A stretch of DNA of 64,000 bases from Candidatus Atribacteria bacterium (GCA_003513845.1 DOTB01000003.1:53777-117776), one strand, 5' to 3'. Shown: positions 1 to 8,214, numbered from the stretch's first letter. Translations and numbers: made by a program. Notes: generated by a model not told the origin, from the sequence alone.

Positions 1-654
1 CTCTGCCCTAAGAAGATTGACTGCTCGAGAAGCTGCTCTTTGTGCTTTGGGGGAAATTTTTTCTATTATTTCAAAACCTTTAGTAGTCCCAATGCTTTCA
101 TTGGCTATCTGAACATTATCTCCCTTTCGAGCTATGGCTGTAAAACTCACACTTAAGAATGGTTTTTCCTGTTCGATATAACTACCTTCAGAATTAGCAA
201 AATAAATAGTAGAAAATTTGTCGGTATAAATTACCTTAGAAGATTGAATCTGAGGACTAAAATTCATAATTATATTATTATAATTCCCCACCAATTCCTT
301 CTTTTCTCTCAAACTTATCTGACGGAAATCTTTATCTAAATCCTGCTTAATTATTTCCACGACTGGCGAATTAACAGCTAATCTACTTTCTTCTTTTCCA
401 ATCAATCTCGCTACTTCTATTGCCTCACTAACCTTTTCTTCTAAATTATCAAACTGATTAAAGGAAATAAATCCCCATCCGCCTTTCACCAGCGCACGAA
501 CATCTCCTCCTATCTGTTGAGAACAATTAATCTTCTCTAACTTTTCCCCTTGAAAATGAATGGTAGTAAACTCTTTTTTTTCCGCCCTTATCTCAATATA
601 GTCTGCTTTGTCCTTTTTATTTTTTAGAACTTTTTCAAAAATCTCTCTCATCAT
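1..654 (-). CDS. tldD: TldD/PmbA-family metalloprotease, N-terminal part (runs off the left edge)
   Basis: The reverse strand is open without a stop from an ATG at 652-654 to base 1 (218 codons). AAGGAG lies 6 nt before this ATG, and a second ATG follows directly. The translation opens MMREIFEKVLKNKKDKADYI and contains GGDVRALVKGGWGFISFN and AQRAASRAVNLLRAE. These match the N-terminal domain of TldD/PmbA proteins (TldD side: one G-x-R-x-L-x-G-x-W-G-F block, then a helical A-x-x-A-A motif). TldD works with PmbA/TldE as a zinc peptidase that trims peptides and RiPP precursors. The HExxxH metal site would lie beyond the window and is not seen. The family call is sound; TldD versus PmbA is less certain. 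Confidence 0.8.
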   Translation of the reverse strand, partial: MMREIFEKVLKNKKDKADYIEIRAEKKEFTTIHFQGEKLEKINCSQQIGGDVRALVKGGWGFISFNQFDNLEEKVSEAIEVARLIGKEESRLAVNSPVVEIIKQDLDKDFRQISLREKKELVGNYNNIIMNFSPQIQSSKVIYTDKFSTIYFANSEGSYIEQEKPFLSVSFTAIARKGDNVQIANESIGTTKGFEIIEKISPKAQRAASRAVNLLRAE

Positions 655-670
655 TATATTCTCCTTGCCC

Positions 671-717
671 CCCTACCTTACTATTTTGTCTGATTTTTGG
701 GTTTCAATCATATTATA
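671..717. repeat. Dispersed 47-bp repeat, copy 1
   Basis: The stretch CCCTACCTTACTATTTTGTC and its continuation recur almost unchanged at 35618-35664, with about 4 differences over 47 positions. Here it lies just upstream of the tldD start. The other copy is attached to a perfect GGGCACGATG palindrome that is absent here. Both copies have the same orientation. It is non-coding; function unknown. Confidence 0.75.
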
Positions 718-734
718 ACTTTTTCATTCTTTAT

Positions 735-1730
735 TCAGTCTTCTTCTGTTTCGCTTATTTTATTTTTTAATATTATTTCTTCATCTAAATAAATTGGTCG
801 TTCTAACCACCAGATCCATTTGCTCCATTTCTCTTTAAAGTCTTTACTCTCCTCTTTAATATTTATAAACCCACTTATTTTTGCTTCCATTTCATCAGCA
901 TAGTGTAGAGCAATAGCTGCCAAAATGCTGGGCAACTTCGGTGAGCCAAATTCAAAATGACCATGATGACTTAAGATAGTATGTTTCACCATTAATTCTA
1001 AATCTTGAGGAAAATCTTTTAAATTCTTTATCTTCTGATCAATCATCTCCAAACCTAAAGCAATATGACCAAGGAGCTTACCTTCATCAGTGTGTTCGAT
1101 AACTTGGTCATAGGCATATTCCCTTACTTTACCTATATCATGAAGTATAGCCATAGTAATTAAAAAATCACGGTCAATTTCTTTATAGATATTACATATA
1201 GCCTCACAAATAGTCACGACACTTAGAGTATGTTCAAGCAAACCTCCAATATAAGGTTGGTGCACTTTGGTGGCAGCAGGAGCCCTTTTAAATTTTTCTA
1301 CAAATTGCGGATCATCAAAAAAAGCTTTCAAAAGAGCTTTCAAATAACTATTCTCTATAGACTTAATCTTCAACCACAATTTCTTTATTAATTCATCTAA
1401 ATTTTCTTTTGATTGGGGTAAATAATCTGAATAATCTAAAGGAGCAGCTTTTATAATAGAAGAGATAGTTGCTTGAAGGCTGCCATCATCTTTCTGTTTG
1501 GTTATGAAGCCTTGAATATGAGCAAACTGAATAGTACTAAGTTCCTCAACTTTATCAATAGAAACATCCCAATTTATGGCTTCGATTTCTCCAGTCTTAT
1601 CAGCAATTTTAAAAAACATATCAATGGTTTTTTTATCTCTTCTCACTTTAAACTCTTTATTTTTCAATAAAAATACATCATTTATCCGGGAATTCAAACT
1701 TAAATCAGTTATCATCTGTTTTTTGCCCAA
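735..1730 (-). CDS. yhaM: YhaM-type 3'-5' exoribonuclease (OB fold plus HD domain)
   Basis: 331 codons. Residues about 10-95 look like an OB-fold nucleic-acid-binding domain (MFFKIADKTGEIEAINWDVS). An HD phosphohydrolase domain follows, with LLEHTLSVV near 165, ILHDIGKVREYAYD near 195, and HTILSHHGHFEFGSPKLPS near 250. This order and length fit YhaM (about 314 aa), a manganese-dependent 3'-5' exonuclease of Gram-positive bacteria. The chosen start is TTG at 1728-1730 because AAGGAAG lies about 9 nt upstream; the next ATG (residue 6) has no Shine-Dalgarno. It is divergent from nothing obvious and stands alone between tldD and a repeat-containing gap. Confidence 0.85.
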   Translation of the reverse strand: MGKKQMITDLSLNSRINDVFLLKNKEFKVRRDKKTIDMFFKIADKTGEIEAINWDVSIDKVEELSTIQFAHIQGFITKQKDDGSLQATISSIIKAAPLDYSDYLPQSKENLDELIKKLWLKIKSIENSYLKALLKAFFDDPQFVEKFKRAPAATKVHQPYIGGLLEHTLSVVTICEAICNIYKEIDRDFLITMAILHDIGKVREYAYDQVIEHTDEGKLLGHIALGLEMIDQKIKNLKDFPQDLELMVKHTILSHHGHFEFGSPKLPSILAAIALHYADEMEAKISGFINIKEESKDFKEKWSKWIWWLERPIYLDEEIILKNKISETEED

Positions 1731-1772
1731 AACACTTCACTTCCTTTCTTTGATATTTTCAATAGGGGAAAT

Positions 1773-1814
1773 GGGGACAGGCTACTTTTTTGATTTAAAA
1801 AGTTACCTATCCCC
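1773..1814. repeat. REP-like imperfect palindrome (GGGGACAGG type)
   Basis: GGGGACAGGCTACTTTTT and AAAAAGTTACCTATCCCC form an inverted repeat (15 of 18 positions pair) around a short GATTT loop. Sequences of this kind are widespread as REP elements mobilised by REP-associated tyrosine transposases; no such transposase is visible in this window. It lies in the gap between yhaM and tRNA-Leu. Confidence 0.7.
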
Positions 1815-1882
1815 TTTTTCTCTTTTTCTTATCTCAACTTGATACTATATACTCAATACTCGATACTGTATATAATAAATAC

Positions 1883-1911
1883 TTGACAATAATCTTTATT
1901 TTCTTTATTCT
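1883..1911 (+). promoter_or_regulatory. Sigma-70-type promoter for tRNA-Leu
   Basis: TTGACA at 1883-1888 and TATTCT at 1906-1911 are separated by 17 nt. The tRNA-Leu gene begins 57 nt downstream. No other gene on this strand is nearby. Confidence 0.6.
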
Positions 1912-1968
1912 ATTCTCAGTAAAACCCTAGTAATTATATATCAATTTTAAATTAGTCTTCAAACACAA

Positions 1969-2052
1969 GCCGAAGTGGCGGAACTGGTAGACGCGCTACG
2001 TTCAGGGCGTAGTAGGTGTATGCCTGTGGGGGTTCAAATCCCCCCTTCGGCA
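1969..2052 (+). tRNA. tRNA-Leu (CAG anticodon)
   Basis: The acceptor arms GCCGAAG and CTTCGGC pair fully. The anticodon stem CTACG/CGTAG encloses loop TTCAGGG, giving anticodon CAG. The D-loop has the long leucine-type sequence, a class II variable arm (TAGGTGTATGCCTG region) is present, and the T-loop is TTCAAAT. The 3' CCA is not encoded (CCT follows the discriminator A). Its 3' half is also the antisense end of the neighbouring aminotransferase reading frame. Confidence 0.93.
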
Positions 2053-3078
2053 CCTCTTTACATAATCAGATAGCGCTTCTACTACTCTATCCATTTCCCA
2101 ATCTTCTCCAATGGTAAATCTGATAAATTGGTCGCCCAAACCAGAAAACTCATTTTCCCAGCCAGGTAAAGCATAAACTCCTCTTTCCTTTAAATGCTTC
2201 CAAATTTTTTTACATTCTTCTTTATCTCTAAACTCTACTAAAACAAAATTTGCTTTTGAATCATAAGCGAAAAATCCTAACTCATTTATTTGCCTTACAA
2301 ACTTATCTCTTGTTTTCTTTATTTTCTCCCAAGCTTTTTGATAATAATCTAAATATTTCAGGACCTTTTCTGCAGCCTTCTCGGCCATTCTATTCACTCT
2401 AAAATATTGACCAAAAGCTGCCAATCTTCTTATATTTTGCGGGTTAGAAATGGCAAAGCCCAAGCGCAATCCGGCTAATCCAAAATTTTTAGAAAAACTT
2501 CGGGAAATAACCAAATTATCATATTTGTCAATTAAGTCTACCATAGTTTCTTCTAAATATTCATAATTACACTCATCAACTACCACCATCCCTTTTGTTC
2601 TTTGTAGAATATCAATAATCTTTTCTCTGGGGATTCCTGTCCCGGTAGGATTATTAGGATTACATATCCATATCAATGAGGTTTTCTTTAGTTGTTTAGC
2701 AGAATAATTAATATTATATTCTCTATTATGCAGACAATTAACTAAAACCTTGGGTAAACCTGATCTATCAGCACTGACCTCATATTGAAAAAAAGTAGGA
2801 ATGGGGATTAAGACCTCTCCTTGATAAGCTCGAGTAACTATTTCAATAACTTCATCTGAACCATTAGTGGGCAAAATATTCTCTCTATTTACTCCTACAT
2901 GCTCTGCTAAAACTTGACATAGTTGGGAATACCCTCCTCCTGAAGGATAAAGATTAATGTCCTTTAATTCTGTAGACAACTCTTTTAGTAGCATGGCAGG
3001 CAGAGGATATTTAAAATAGGAATGACTTAAAAATATTTTTTCTTTTTTAAAAGGTTTTATCTTCTCTTTGTTTTTCAT
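2002..3078 (-). CDS. HisC-like class I/II aminotransferase (histidinol-phosphate aminotransferase family)
   Basis: 358 aa PLP enzyme, fold type I. Substrate loop NPNNPTGTGIP, the Asp-Tyr pair in VVVDECNYEY, and the lysine motif SRSFSKNFGLAGLRLGFA are all present, in the order expected for HisC/CobD enzymes. It would transaminate histidinol phosphate or a similar amino-phosphate or aromatic substrate. No his or cob genes are nearby, so the substrate is open. The frame has no stop until 2002-2004, so its last 16 residues (from RCRRGDLNPH) are read from the antisense of tRNA-Leu. HisC proteins normally end shortly after the VVEALSDYV helix, so this tail is probably acquired. The start ATG at 3078 has only a weak ribosome site. 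Confidence 0.82.
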   Translation of the reverse strand: MKNKEKIKPFKKEKIFLSHSYFKYPLPAMLLKELSTELKDINLYPSGGGYSQLCQVLAEHVGVNRENILPTNGSDEVIEIVTRAYQGEVLIPIPTFFQYEVSADRSGLPKVLVNCLHNREYNINYSAKQLKKTSLIWICNPNNPTGTGIPREKIIDILQRTKGMVVVDECNYEYLEETMVDLIDKYDNLVISRSFSKNFGLAGLRLGFAISNPQNIRRLAAFGQYFRVNRMAEKAAEKVLKYLDYYQKAWEKIKKTRDKFVRQINELGFFAYDSKANFVLVEFRDKEECKKIWKHLKERGVYALPGWENEFSGLGDQFIRFTIGEDWEMDRVVEALSDYVKRCRRGDLNPHRHTPTTP

Positions 3079-3115
3079 CTTTTTGTTCTAATTATTTTCT
3101 CCTCTTTTTATCATT

Positions 3116-4207
3116 TTATCCTTTAAGATATTTAGAGATTAGCTCTTTCCATTCTTTATCGAAAACTCCTCTTAAAGAATCTTTTTCTCTTTCGGTCATA
3201 AAAGAAGCTTCGATAGAATTAAAACTAATCTTTCTAATCTCCTCTAAACTAAATCCAAACTTTTTAATTAAAATTAAATATTCTTTAGTAATCGAAGTAT
3301 CAAACATAGTAGGGTCATCAGAATTGATAGTTACCATTAACCCTTCTTTAAAATAATTTCTAACTGGATGTTCTGCAAATTTTTTACATGCCCGCGTCTT
3401 GATATTACTTACTACACACACCTCTAAAGGTATCTGTCTTTCTTTAAGAAAAGCAATTAATCGGGGGTCTTCATAAGCCCTTAATCCATGACCTATCCGC
3501 TCTGCTTTCAATTCATTCACAGCTGCCCAAATAGATTTAGCACCATCAGTCTCACCAGCATGGGCAGTAAGCCGAAAACCTAGTTCTCTGGCTTCCCCAT
3601 AGACTTTGGCAAATAGACCTGCCAGGAATATTTTTTCACTTCCTCCCAGCCCAATGCCTATAAGCCCCCGCCCTAAATAACCGCTCAGTTCTTTCACCAA
3701 ATTAAGCCCCATGCGCGGACCATAATCCCTGACTACATCTACAATCAATTCACTTCGAATTCCAAAATCATCAAAAGCTTTTTTCTTACCTTTAATCAAA
3801 CTTTCGGTTATTCCAGATGCAGATAATCGCTTATTTCTGAAAGTGAAATCTCGAGGAGAATAGAAAGCCTCTACATATTTCACATTTTGTTCACTCAGAC
3901 TCTTTAGAACCTGGTAAGATAATTCCTCAAAATCCTCATATTCAGTAATAAAACTGTTCTTCCATAACCAAACTTTAATAAATTGAGTAAAATTAGAGTA
4001 GGTTAAATGCCTTTTAAGGTCTTTAAGATTCTTGATGGAGGAATTTTTATTTCGTTTTTGAATAAAGTTTAATAAAGTTGGTAAAGGAATTGCTCCTTCT
4101 AAGTGGAGATGGAGTTCAACTTTAGGTATTTCTCGCATAAATTGCGCTAATTTGTCCGAATGTTCTATTTCATTATTATTAAGAATTTGTATCTCTCTCC
4201 CTTTCAA
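3116..4207 (-). CDS. add: Adenosine deaminase
   Basis: 363 aa TIM-barrel deaminase converting adenosine (or deoxyadenosine) to inosine and ammonia. Zinc ligands and catalytic residues are visible: PKVELHLHLEGA near residue 30, LTAHAGETDGAKS near 210, ERIGHGLRA, and TINSDDPTMFDT near 295. The listed TTG start (4205-4207) overlaps the end of the upstream zincin gene by 29 nt. A later ATG at MREIPKVELHLHLEG is equally consistent with family length but has no Shine-Dalgarno. In this window it could feed inosine to the nucleoside phosphorylases and xanthine dehydrogenases, so it is likely part of the purine-degrading capacity. Confidence 0.92.
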   Translation of the reverse strand: MKGREIQILNNNEIEHSDKLAQFMREIPKVELHLHLEGAIPLPTLLNFIQKRNKNSSIKNLKDLKRHLTYSNFTQFIKVWLWKNSFITEYEDFEELSYQVLKSLSEQNVKYVEAFYSPRDFTFRNKRLSASGITESLIKGKKKAFDDFGIRSELIVDVVRDYGPRMGLNLVKELSGYLGRGLIGIGLGGSEKIFLAGLFAKVYGEARELGFRLTAHAGETDGAKSIWAAVNELKAERIGHGLRAYEDPRLIAFLKERQIPLEVCVVSNIKTRACKKFAEHPVRNYFKEGLMVTINSDDPTMFDTSITKEYLILIKKFGFSLEEIRKISFNSIEASFMTEREKDSLRGVFDKEWKELISKYLKG

Positions 4208-4568
4208 TCTTTCTCAAATCTGCCTCTCCCAAACCAAAATAATGCCCAATTTCATGAATAACCACTTTTCTGACCGATTCTTTTATGTCTTCTTTATTTT
4301 TACAACGAATTTCTATAGGTTTTTTAAAGATAATAATCTTATCAGGTAAAACATTCTTATACCAGATACCTCTTCTGGAATAAGGAACCCCCCGATAAAG
4401 ACCTAAAAGACCATAGGGCGATCTGATCTTCATCTCCCTAAGAAGTTCTTGAGAAGGCAAATCTTCAATAACTACGGCAATATTTTCCATCCTTTCTCTG
4501 AATTTTTCAGGAAGGGTGCTTATTGCCTCAGTTACTAATTCCTCAAATTCTTCTTCGGTTACTTTCAT
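4179..4568 (-). CDS. Small zincin-like metallopeptidase (PF06262/DUF1025 family)
   Basis: 129 aa. The zinc motif HEIGHYFGLGEADL (HExxHxxGxxxxxL) sits near the C terminus at about residues 106-119. The N-terminal half (EELVTEAISTLPEKFRERM, then NIAVVIEDLPS) is typical of the short PF06262 family, usually 110-140 aa with no signal peptide. Physiological substrates are not established. ATG at 4566-4568. It abuts the flavodoxin gene (1 nt gap) and overlaps add, so the three are probably co-transcribed. Confidence 0.85.
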   Translation of the reverse strand: MKVTEEEFEELVTEAISTLPEKFRERMENIAVVIEDLPSQELLREMKIRSPYGLLGLYRGVPYSRRGIWYKNVLPDKIIIFKKPIEIRCKNKEDIKESVRKVVIHEIGHYFGLGEADLRKIERERDTNS

Positions 4569-4569
4569 T

Positions 4570-5055
4570 TTACTTTTTTAGCTTTTCTTCCAAATTTTTT
4601 ATAAATTCTTTCACTTTCTGCAGGTATTGGTCCCTGTTTACTTCTCGGGAGGTCAACTCAAGTAAAGCAAGTGGAGGTTTTTGGCAGATATCTTCCATAT
4701 CTGTAAATACCTTCTTAGCATCTGAACCCAAACAGGTGCAGAAAAAAGCTACATTTTTAAAATCTTCCTTATGTAAAGAAAGATAGGTCCTGATAGGAGC
4801 AGATATATTTCCAGCCCAAATAGGAGTTCCAATAATTACCAGATCATATATAGAGGGATTTTTCTTAAGTTCTTTAATTGTAGTAAATCTTCTATTAACA
4901 GCATCATTGCCAGCGCTTAAAAATCCTGAAACTCCTCTTCTATCTTTTGTATCAAAAATTTCTTCAATGTCACACTTTAAGATTTCAGAAATAGCTTTGG
5001 CTACTTTTTTAGTTCTGCCGCTTCTCGAATAAAATACTACCAATATTTTTTCCAT
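4570..5055 (-). CDS. Flavodoxin-family protein
   Basis: About 161 aa from the chosen ATG at 5053-5055. KILVVFYSRSGRTKKVAKAI is the FMN-phosphate loop at the N terminus, IIGTPIWAGNISAPIRTYL is the second FMN contact, and FFCTCLGSD the third. The frame is open further upstream to an ATG at 5091, but AAGGGAAG sits 7 nt before the 5055 ATG and nothing good precedes the longer start. Flavodoxin-like proteins of this size act as electron carriers or NAD(P)H quinone/menaquinone oxidoreductases. The specific role is not evident. It lies between a nitroreductase and a zincin. Confidence 0.82.
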   Translation of the reverse strand: MEKILVVFYSRSGRTKKVAKAISEILKCDIEEIFDTKDRRGVSGFLSAGNDAVNRRFTTIKELKKNPSIYDLVIIGTPIWAGNISAPIRTYLSLHKEDFKNVAFFCTCLGSDAKKVFTDMEDICQKPPLALLELTSREVNRDQYLQKVKEFIKNLEEKLKK

Positions 5056-5153
5056 TTTATAACTTCCCTTCCATTTTTTCTTACTTTCCATTATAGCTAA
5101 TTTCCTTCATAAAAAAAGCTTTAGAAATAGTTATGAATTATTATCGGAAAAAT

Positions 5154-5783
5154 TTAGTCAATAAATTCTAATACCTCGTCTATTTTCTTTACAATCTTGG
5201 GTTTTGGCTCTTGATCAGGAATACCCATCGGAACTAATGCCATTAACCTCCATGGTTCTTCTATTTTCAGTATTTCCTTTAATGCCGGTGCAGCAATTAG
5301 AGGGCCACACATCCAGCAGGTTCCATAACCTTTTTCTGTAGCAGCCAACAATAAATTCTCCACTGCAGCAGCAACACTTTGAATCTCTACCTGGGAGCGC
5401 AAGAGCTCTGCTTGGCCCTTCTTTAACCCCTCTAACTTTAATACCTCGTCAATCATTGAATGATAAGGTTTTACCAGTACAGCAAAAACCAGGGGTGCCT
5501 TTACAAAAAAAGTAGAATAAGCCCTCATCCCCTTTACTTTAACTCCTGCTCCTTTTAATTCTTGCCAGTTACTAACTTCTTCTATTTCGTTCATAATTGC
5601 CCTTTTCATCTCTCTCAATATATCTTTATTGCTTATAGCTATAAAACGCCACATCTGTTTATTGTGAGCACTAGGGGCAAGGGTAGCTGCATAAATAATA
5701 TCATAAATATCTTCTTTGGGAATTTTATCTGATCTAAATTTACGTATACTCCTTCTTTTTTTAATTGCCTCTATTAATTCCAT
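5154..5783 (-). CDS. Nitroreductase-family FMN oxidoreductase
   Basis: About 209 aa. It begins MELIEAIKKRRSIRKF, the classic nitroreductase opening whose RRSIRKF contacts FMN phosphate. APSAHNKQMWRFIAI and GYGTCWMCGPL are the other FMN-site blocks. Such enzymes reduce nitro groups, quinones or flavins with NAD(P)H. GGAAGGAGT lies 7 nt before the ATG at 5781-5783, so the upstream in-frame ATG (5801) is not preferred. A truncated SagB-type relative lies immediately upstream. Confidence 0.87.
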   Translation of the reverse strand: MELIEAIKKRRSIRKFRSDKIPKEDIYDIIYAATLAPSAHNKQMWRFIAISNKDILREMKRAIMNEIEEVSNWQELKGAGVKVKGMRAYSTFFVKAPLVFAVLVKPYHSMIDEVLKLEGLKKGQAELLRSQVEIQSVAAAVENLLLAATEKGYGTCWMCGPLIAAPALKEILKIEEPWRLMALVPMGIPDQEPKPKIVKKIDEVLEFID

Positions 5784-5801
5784 TGTTATTACTCCTTCCA
5801 T

Positions 5802-6104
5802 TTATAATGTCCCACTGGCATTACGTATAAGGGGATAGGTTGCGCCCGCAGAGGGTGCAATCCTGAAACCTATTCTTTTTTCAATAATTCCCTGGGCTGA
5901 CCACAAGAGTTGCGAAACCTGTTCCAGAGTTAAAGAATAATCTTTAAATTCTCTTCTTGATCTCCTTCTGGCTAAGGCCTCTTCCACTGACATTTTCCCT
6001 TCTAACTGAGGTAAAGGGAGTTTAATCTCCTCTTCTGAAAAGGCATAAGCTATCAAAGGAGTTATAAAGATACTAATCATTATCAAAATAAATATTTTAG
6101 CAAT
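5802..6104 (-). pseudogene. Truncated SagB-type nitroreductase with a signal peptide
   Basis: The frame encodes a hydrophobic export segment (AKIFILIMISIFITPLIAYA), then EEALARRRSRREFKDY and APSAGATYPL. These are the first two FMN-binding blocks of SagB/ThcOx-like nitroreductases. After TYPL the sequence switches to IRNASGTL and stops, so about half of the roughly 200-residue domain is gone. The best ribosome site (AAGGAGG inside the end of the upstream gene) is 7 nt from an ATT codon at 6102-6104, which overlaps the upstream TAA as TAATT. Canonical starts (TTG 6086, ATG 6080) lie inside the hydrophobic segment. Truncation plus an ATT start suggests a decaying gene, although the short product could still be made. 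Confidence 0.68.
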
Positions 6105-6562
6105 TAACCAACCTCCTTAAATTGCTCTTTTTCCCAGTCATATTTTTCTACCAATTCCCCAAAACTCATCTGGCCACACTTCACCTTTTCTATATATCCC
6201 TTGCTCTGAAAGAAAAAGTTCTCTAAAGGATCTAATCTCTCGCCCTCTAACATCTTCAAAAGTATCTTAGAATATAAGCGGTCATACAGCTTTATAATAT
6301 TTTCTTCTTTTTGTTTAATACCTACTTTTGTGTTATCAATTCTCTCTATCCAATATCCCAAATTTACCAAATCTGGAGTTTCTTCATATCCTGACTGAGC
6401 AAAAAATTCTAAATCCTTCTTATGAGGTCTCAACTCCTCCAACCTTCCAATATTATAGCCCAACATATTCTCCAAAGCTATAATTGATTTTTCCTCTGCT
6501 CGCACTTTTTCCACAATATTTACCTTTATATCCTTATCAATCAATAAAGTGTTATTAAACAA
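6104..6562 (-). CDS. Conserved-looking hypothetical protein
   Basis: 152 aa, highly charged, no signal peptide or membrane segment, probably mostly helical (EKVRAEEKSIIALENMLGYN; KVGIKQKEENIIKLYDRLYS). I do not recognise the family. The TTG start at 6560-6562 is preceded in frame by a TGA and by GGGAG about 11 nt upstream. It is followed at once by the truncated SagB-type nitroreductase, whose ribosome site lies in this gene's last codons, so the two were probably translated as a pair. Confidence 0.55.
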   Translation of the reverse strand: MFNNTLLIDKDIKVNIVEKVRAEEKSIIALENMLGYNIGRLEELRPHKKDLEFFAQSGYEETPDLVNLGYWIERIDNTKVGIKQKEENIIKLYDRLYSKILLKMLEGERLDPLENFFFQSKGYIEKVKCGQMSFGELVEKYDWEKEQFKEVG

Positions 6563-6666
6563 TTCTCATCATTCTCCCTATTCTATATTCTGCCTAAATA
6601 ATAGCCATATATAAAATTTATATATAATTTTTTCTTTTTAATTTTATCACATTATTCTATTAAGGC

Positions 6667-6707
6667 AAGATGTAAACAAAAGTGCCAGGCACCTTTGTTT
6701 ACATCTT
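6667..6707. repeat. 41-bp near-perfect palindrome abutting the lexA promoter
   Basis: The left arm 6667-6686 (AAGATGTAAACAAAAGTGCC) and right arm 6688-6707 are reverse complements at 19 of 20 positions around a single A. The right arm runs into the -35 box of the lexA promoter. The GTGCCAGGCAC core is typical of REP-type elements. It could also act as a terminator for genes ending here or as a protein-binding site. Confidence 0.8.
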
Positions 6708-6735
6708 GACAATAAACATACGTTTGTTTTATAAT
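6706..6735 (+). promoter_or_regulatory. lexA promoter with SOS operator in the spacer
   Basis: TTGACA (6706-6711) and TATAAT (6730-6735) are 18 nt apart. Between them, TAAACATACGTTTG (6713-6726) matches the Gram-positive SOS consensus CGAACRNRYGTTYG at 12 of 14 positions. Placement between -35 and -10 predicts LexA autorepression. Confidence 0.8.
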
Positions 6736-6769
6736 ATAATTAAATCAGTAGACAAGGAGGTAGAATATT

Positions 6770-7381
6770 TTGTCCAAATATTCACTTTCCTCCAACCTTA
6801 CTAAAACTTTTCAGTTAATTCAAAAAAAGATTAAAGAGAGTGGTTATCCACCCACTGTTCGAGAAATCTGTAAAGCAGTAGGGGTGACTTCTTCTGCTAC
6901 TGCCCATAAATATCTTACTATTCTGGAAGAAAGAGGTTATATCAGTCGAGAGAAAGAAAGGTCTCGGGCTATTAAAATTATACCCCAGACCAAGAAAGTG
7001 CCTGTAGTAGGAAGTGTAGCTGCCGGAGAGCCTTTGTGGGCCTTAAAAGATATCACCGAAATTATCCCTATCCCCGAAGAACTTTCTGGTAGCGAAGAAA
7101 GTTTTATGGTAAAAGTTGAGGGTGATAGCATGATTGGCGACCACATTCTTGATGGAGATTATGTTATGGTTAAACCCCAGCAAGATGCAGACAACGGGGA
7201 TATCGTCATCGCTCTTTTAAATCAGGAAGAAGTTACCGTAAAAAGATTGTACAAAAAAGATAATCAGATTACCCTGCAACCTTCTAATCCTCTTTATAAA
7301 CCTATAAATACTAAAAATGTAATTATTCTGGGCAAAGTTGTCGGAATTTTAAGAAGATTTAAGGGAGGGAAAAAACAGTAG
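6770..7381 (+). CDS. lexA: LexA repressor
   Basis: 203 aa SOS repressor. The N-terminal winged helix (residues 1-70; GYPPTVREICKAVGVTSSAT) binds the operator. The self-cleavage bond is Ala85-Gly86 in GSVAAGEP, and the serine-lysine dyad is Ser120 (EGDSMIGDH) and Lys158 (VTVKRLYK). The start is TTG at 6770 with AAGGAGG 9 nt upstream. An SOS box lies in its own promoter. It is followed 2 nt later by a DUF72 gene, then dnaE and dinB, so DNA-damage functions are grouped here. Confidence 0.96.
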   Translation: MSKYSLSSNLTKTFQLIQKKIKESGYPPTVREICKAVGVTSSATAHKYLTILEERGYISREKERSRAIKIIPQTKKVPVVGSVAAGEPLWALKDITEIIPIPEELSGSEESFMVKVEGDSMIGDHILDGDYVMVKPQQDADNGDIVIALLNQEEVTVKRLYKKDNQITLQPSNPLYKPINTKNVIILGKVVGILRRFKGGKKQ

Positions 7382-7383
7382 AT

Positions 7384-8214
7384 ATGTTATATGTTGGCAC
7401 TTCTGGTTTTAGCTATAAAGATTGGATAGGGCCCTTTTATCCTGAAAATATTGATAAAAAAGAGATGCTTAAATTGTATGCTCAAAAATTCAAGGTTACC
7501 GAAATTAATTCTACTTACTATAGTATACCCCACCCAGCATCTTTTTATTATTTACAACAAAAGGTCCCTGCTGACTTTAAATTTGTAGTAAAAGCTAATC
7601 AAGAAATGACTCATAGCCGAGAGGAAAATCCCACCGTCTTCAATGATTTCAAAAAATCTATAAAACCCCTAATAGAGTCAGGTAAATTCGCTTGTGTATT
7701 AGCCCAATTCCCTTATTCTTTTTATAATACTCCCATCAATCGGGATTATCTTCTCCGCTTTAAAAAAAGGATGGAAGATATACCTCTGGTGGTAGAATTT
7801 AGAAATTCCTACTGGATAAATGATGAAATATTTAGAATTTTAAAAAACAATGATATAGGCTTTTGTTGTGTAGACCAACCCCAGATCAAAGGCTTAATTC
7901 CTCCTATAGCTGAAGCTACTTCTAATCTGGGTTATGTCAGATTTCACGGTCGAAATAAAATCAATTGGTGGGAACATGAAAAAGCTTATCAAAGATATGA
8001 TTATCTCTATACTGAAGAAGAATTAAGAGAATGGGTGCCAAAAATAAAAAAGATTGCGGAAAAAACCACCGACCAATATATCTTTATGAACAATCATTAT
8101 AAAGCTAAAGCAGTTAAAAATGCCTTGATGTTAATCAAACTCCTTAGAGAAGAAATAAAAGCTGGAGAAATTAAAGAAGTAGAGAAAGGGCAGGAAAAAG
8201 AGGAACAGGATTAA
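7384..8214 (+). CDS. DUF72 (YecE-like) protein
   Basis: 276 aa, TIM-barrel-like DUF72 family. The N terminus MLYVGTSGFSYKDWIGPFYP, the EINSTYYSIP block and YVRFHGRNKINWW near residue 180 are all diagnostic. Biochemical role is not established for the family. It begins 2 nt after the lexA stop and is therefore almost certainly co-transcribed with lexA and SOS-controlled. The C-terminal 20 residues are Glu/Lys rich and look unstructured. Confidence 0.87.
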   Translation: MLYVGTSGFSYKDWIGPFYPENIDKKEMLKLYAQKFKVTEINSTYYSIPHPASFYYLQQKVPADFKFVVKANQEMTHSREENPTVFNDFKKSIKPLIESGKFACVLAQFPYSFYNTPINRDYLLRFKKRMEDIPLVVEFRNSYWINDEIFRILKNNDIGFCCVDQPQIKGLIPPIAEATSNLGYVRFHGRNKINWWEHEKAYQRYDYLYTEEELREWVPKIKKIAEKTTDQYIFMNNHYKAKAVKNALMLIKLLREEIKAGEIKEVEKGQEKEEQD

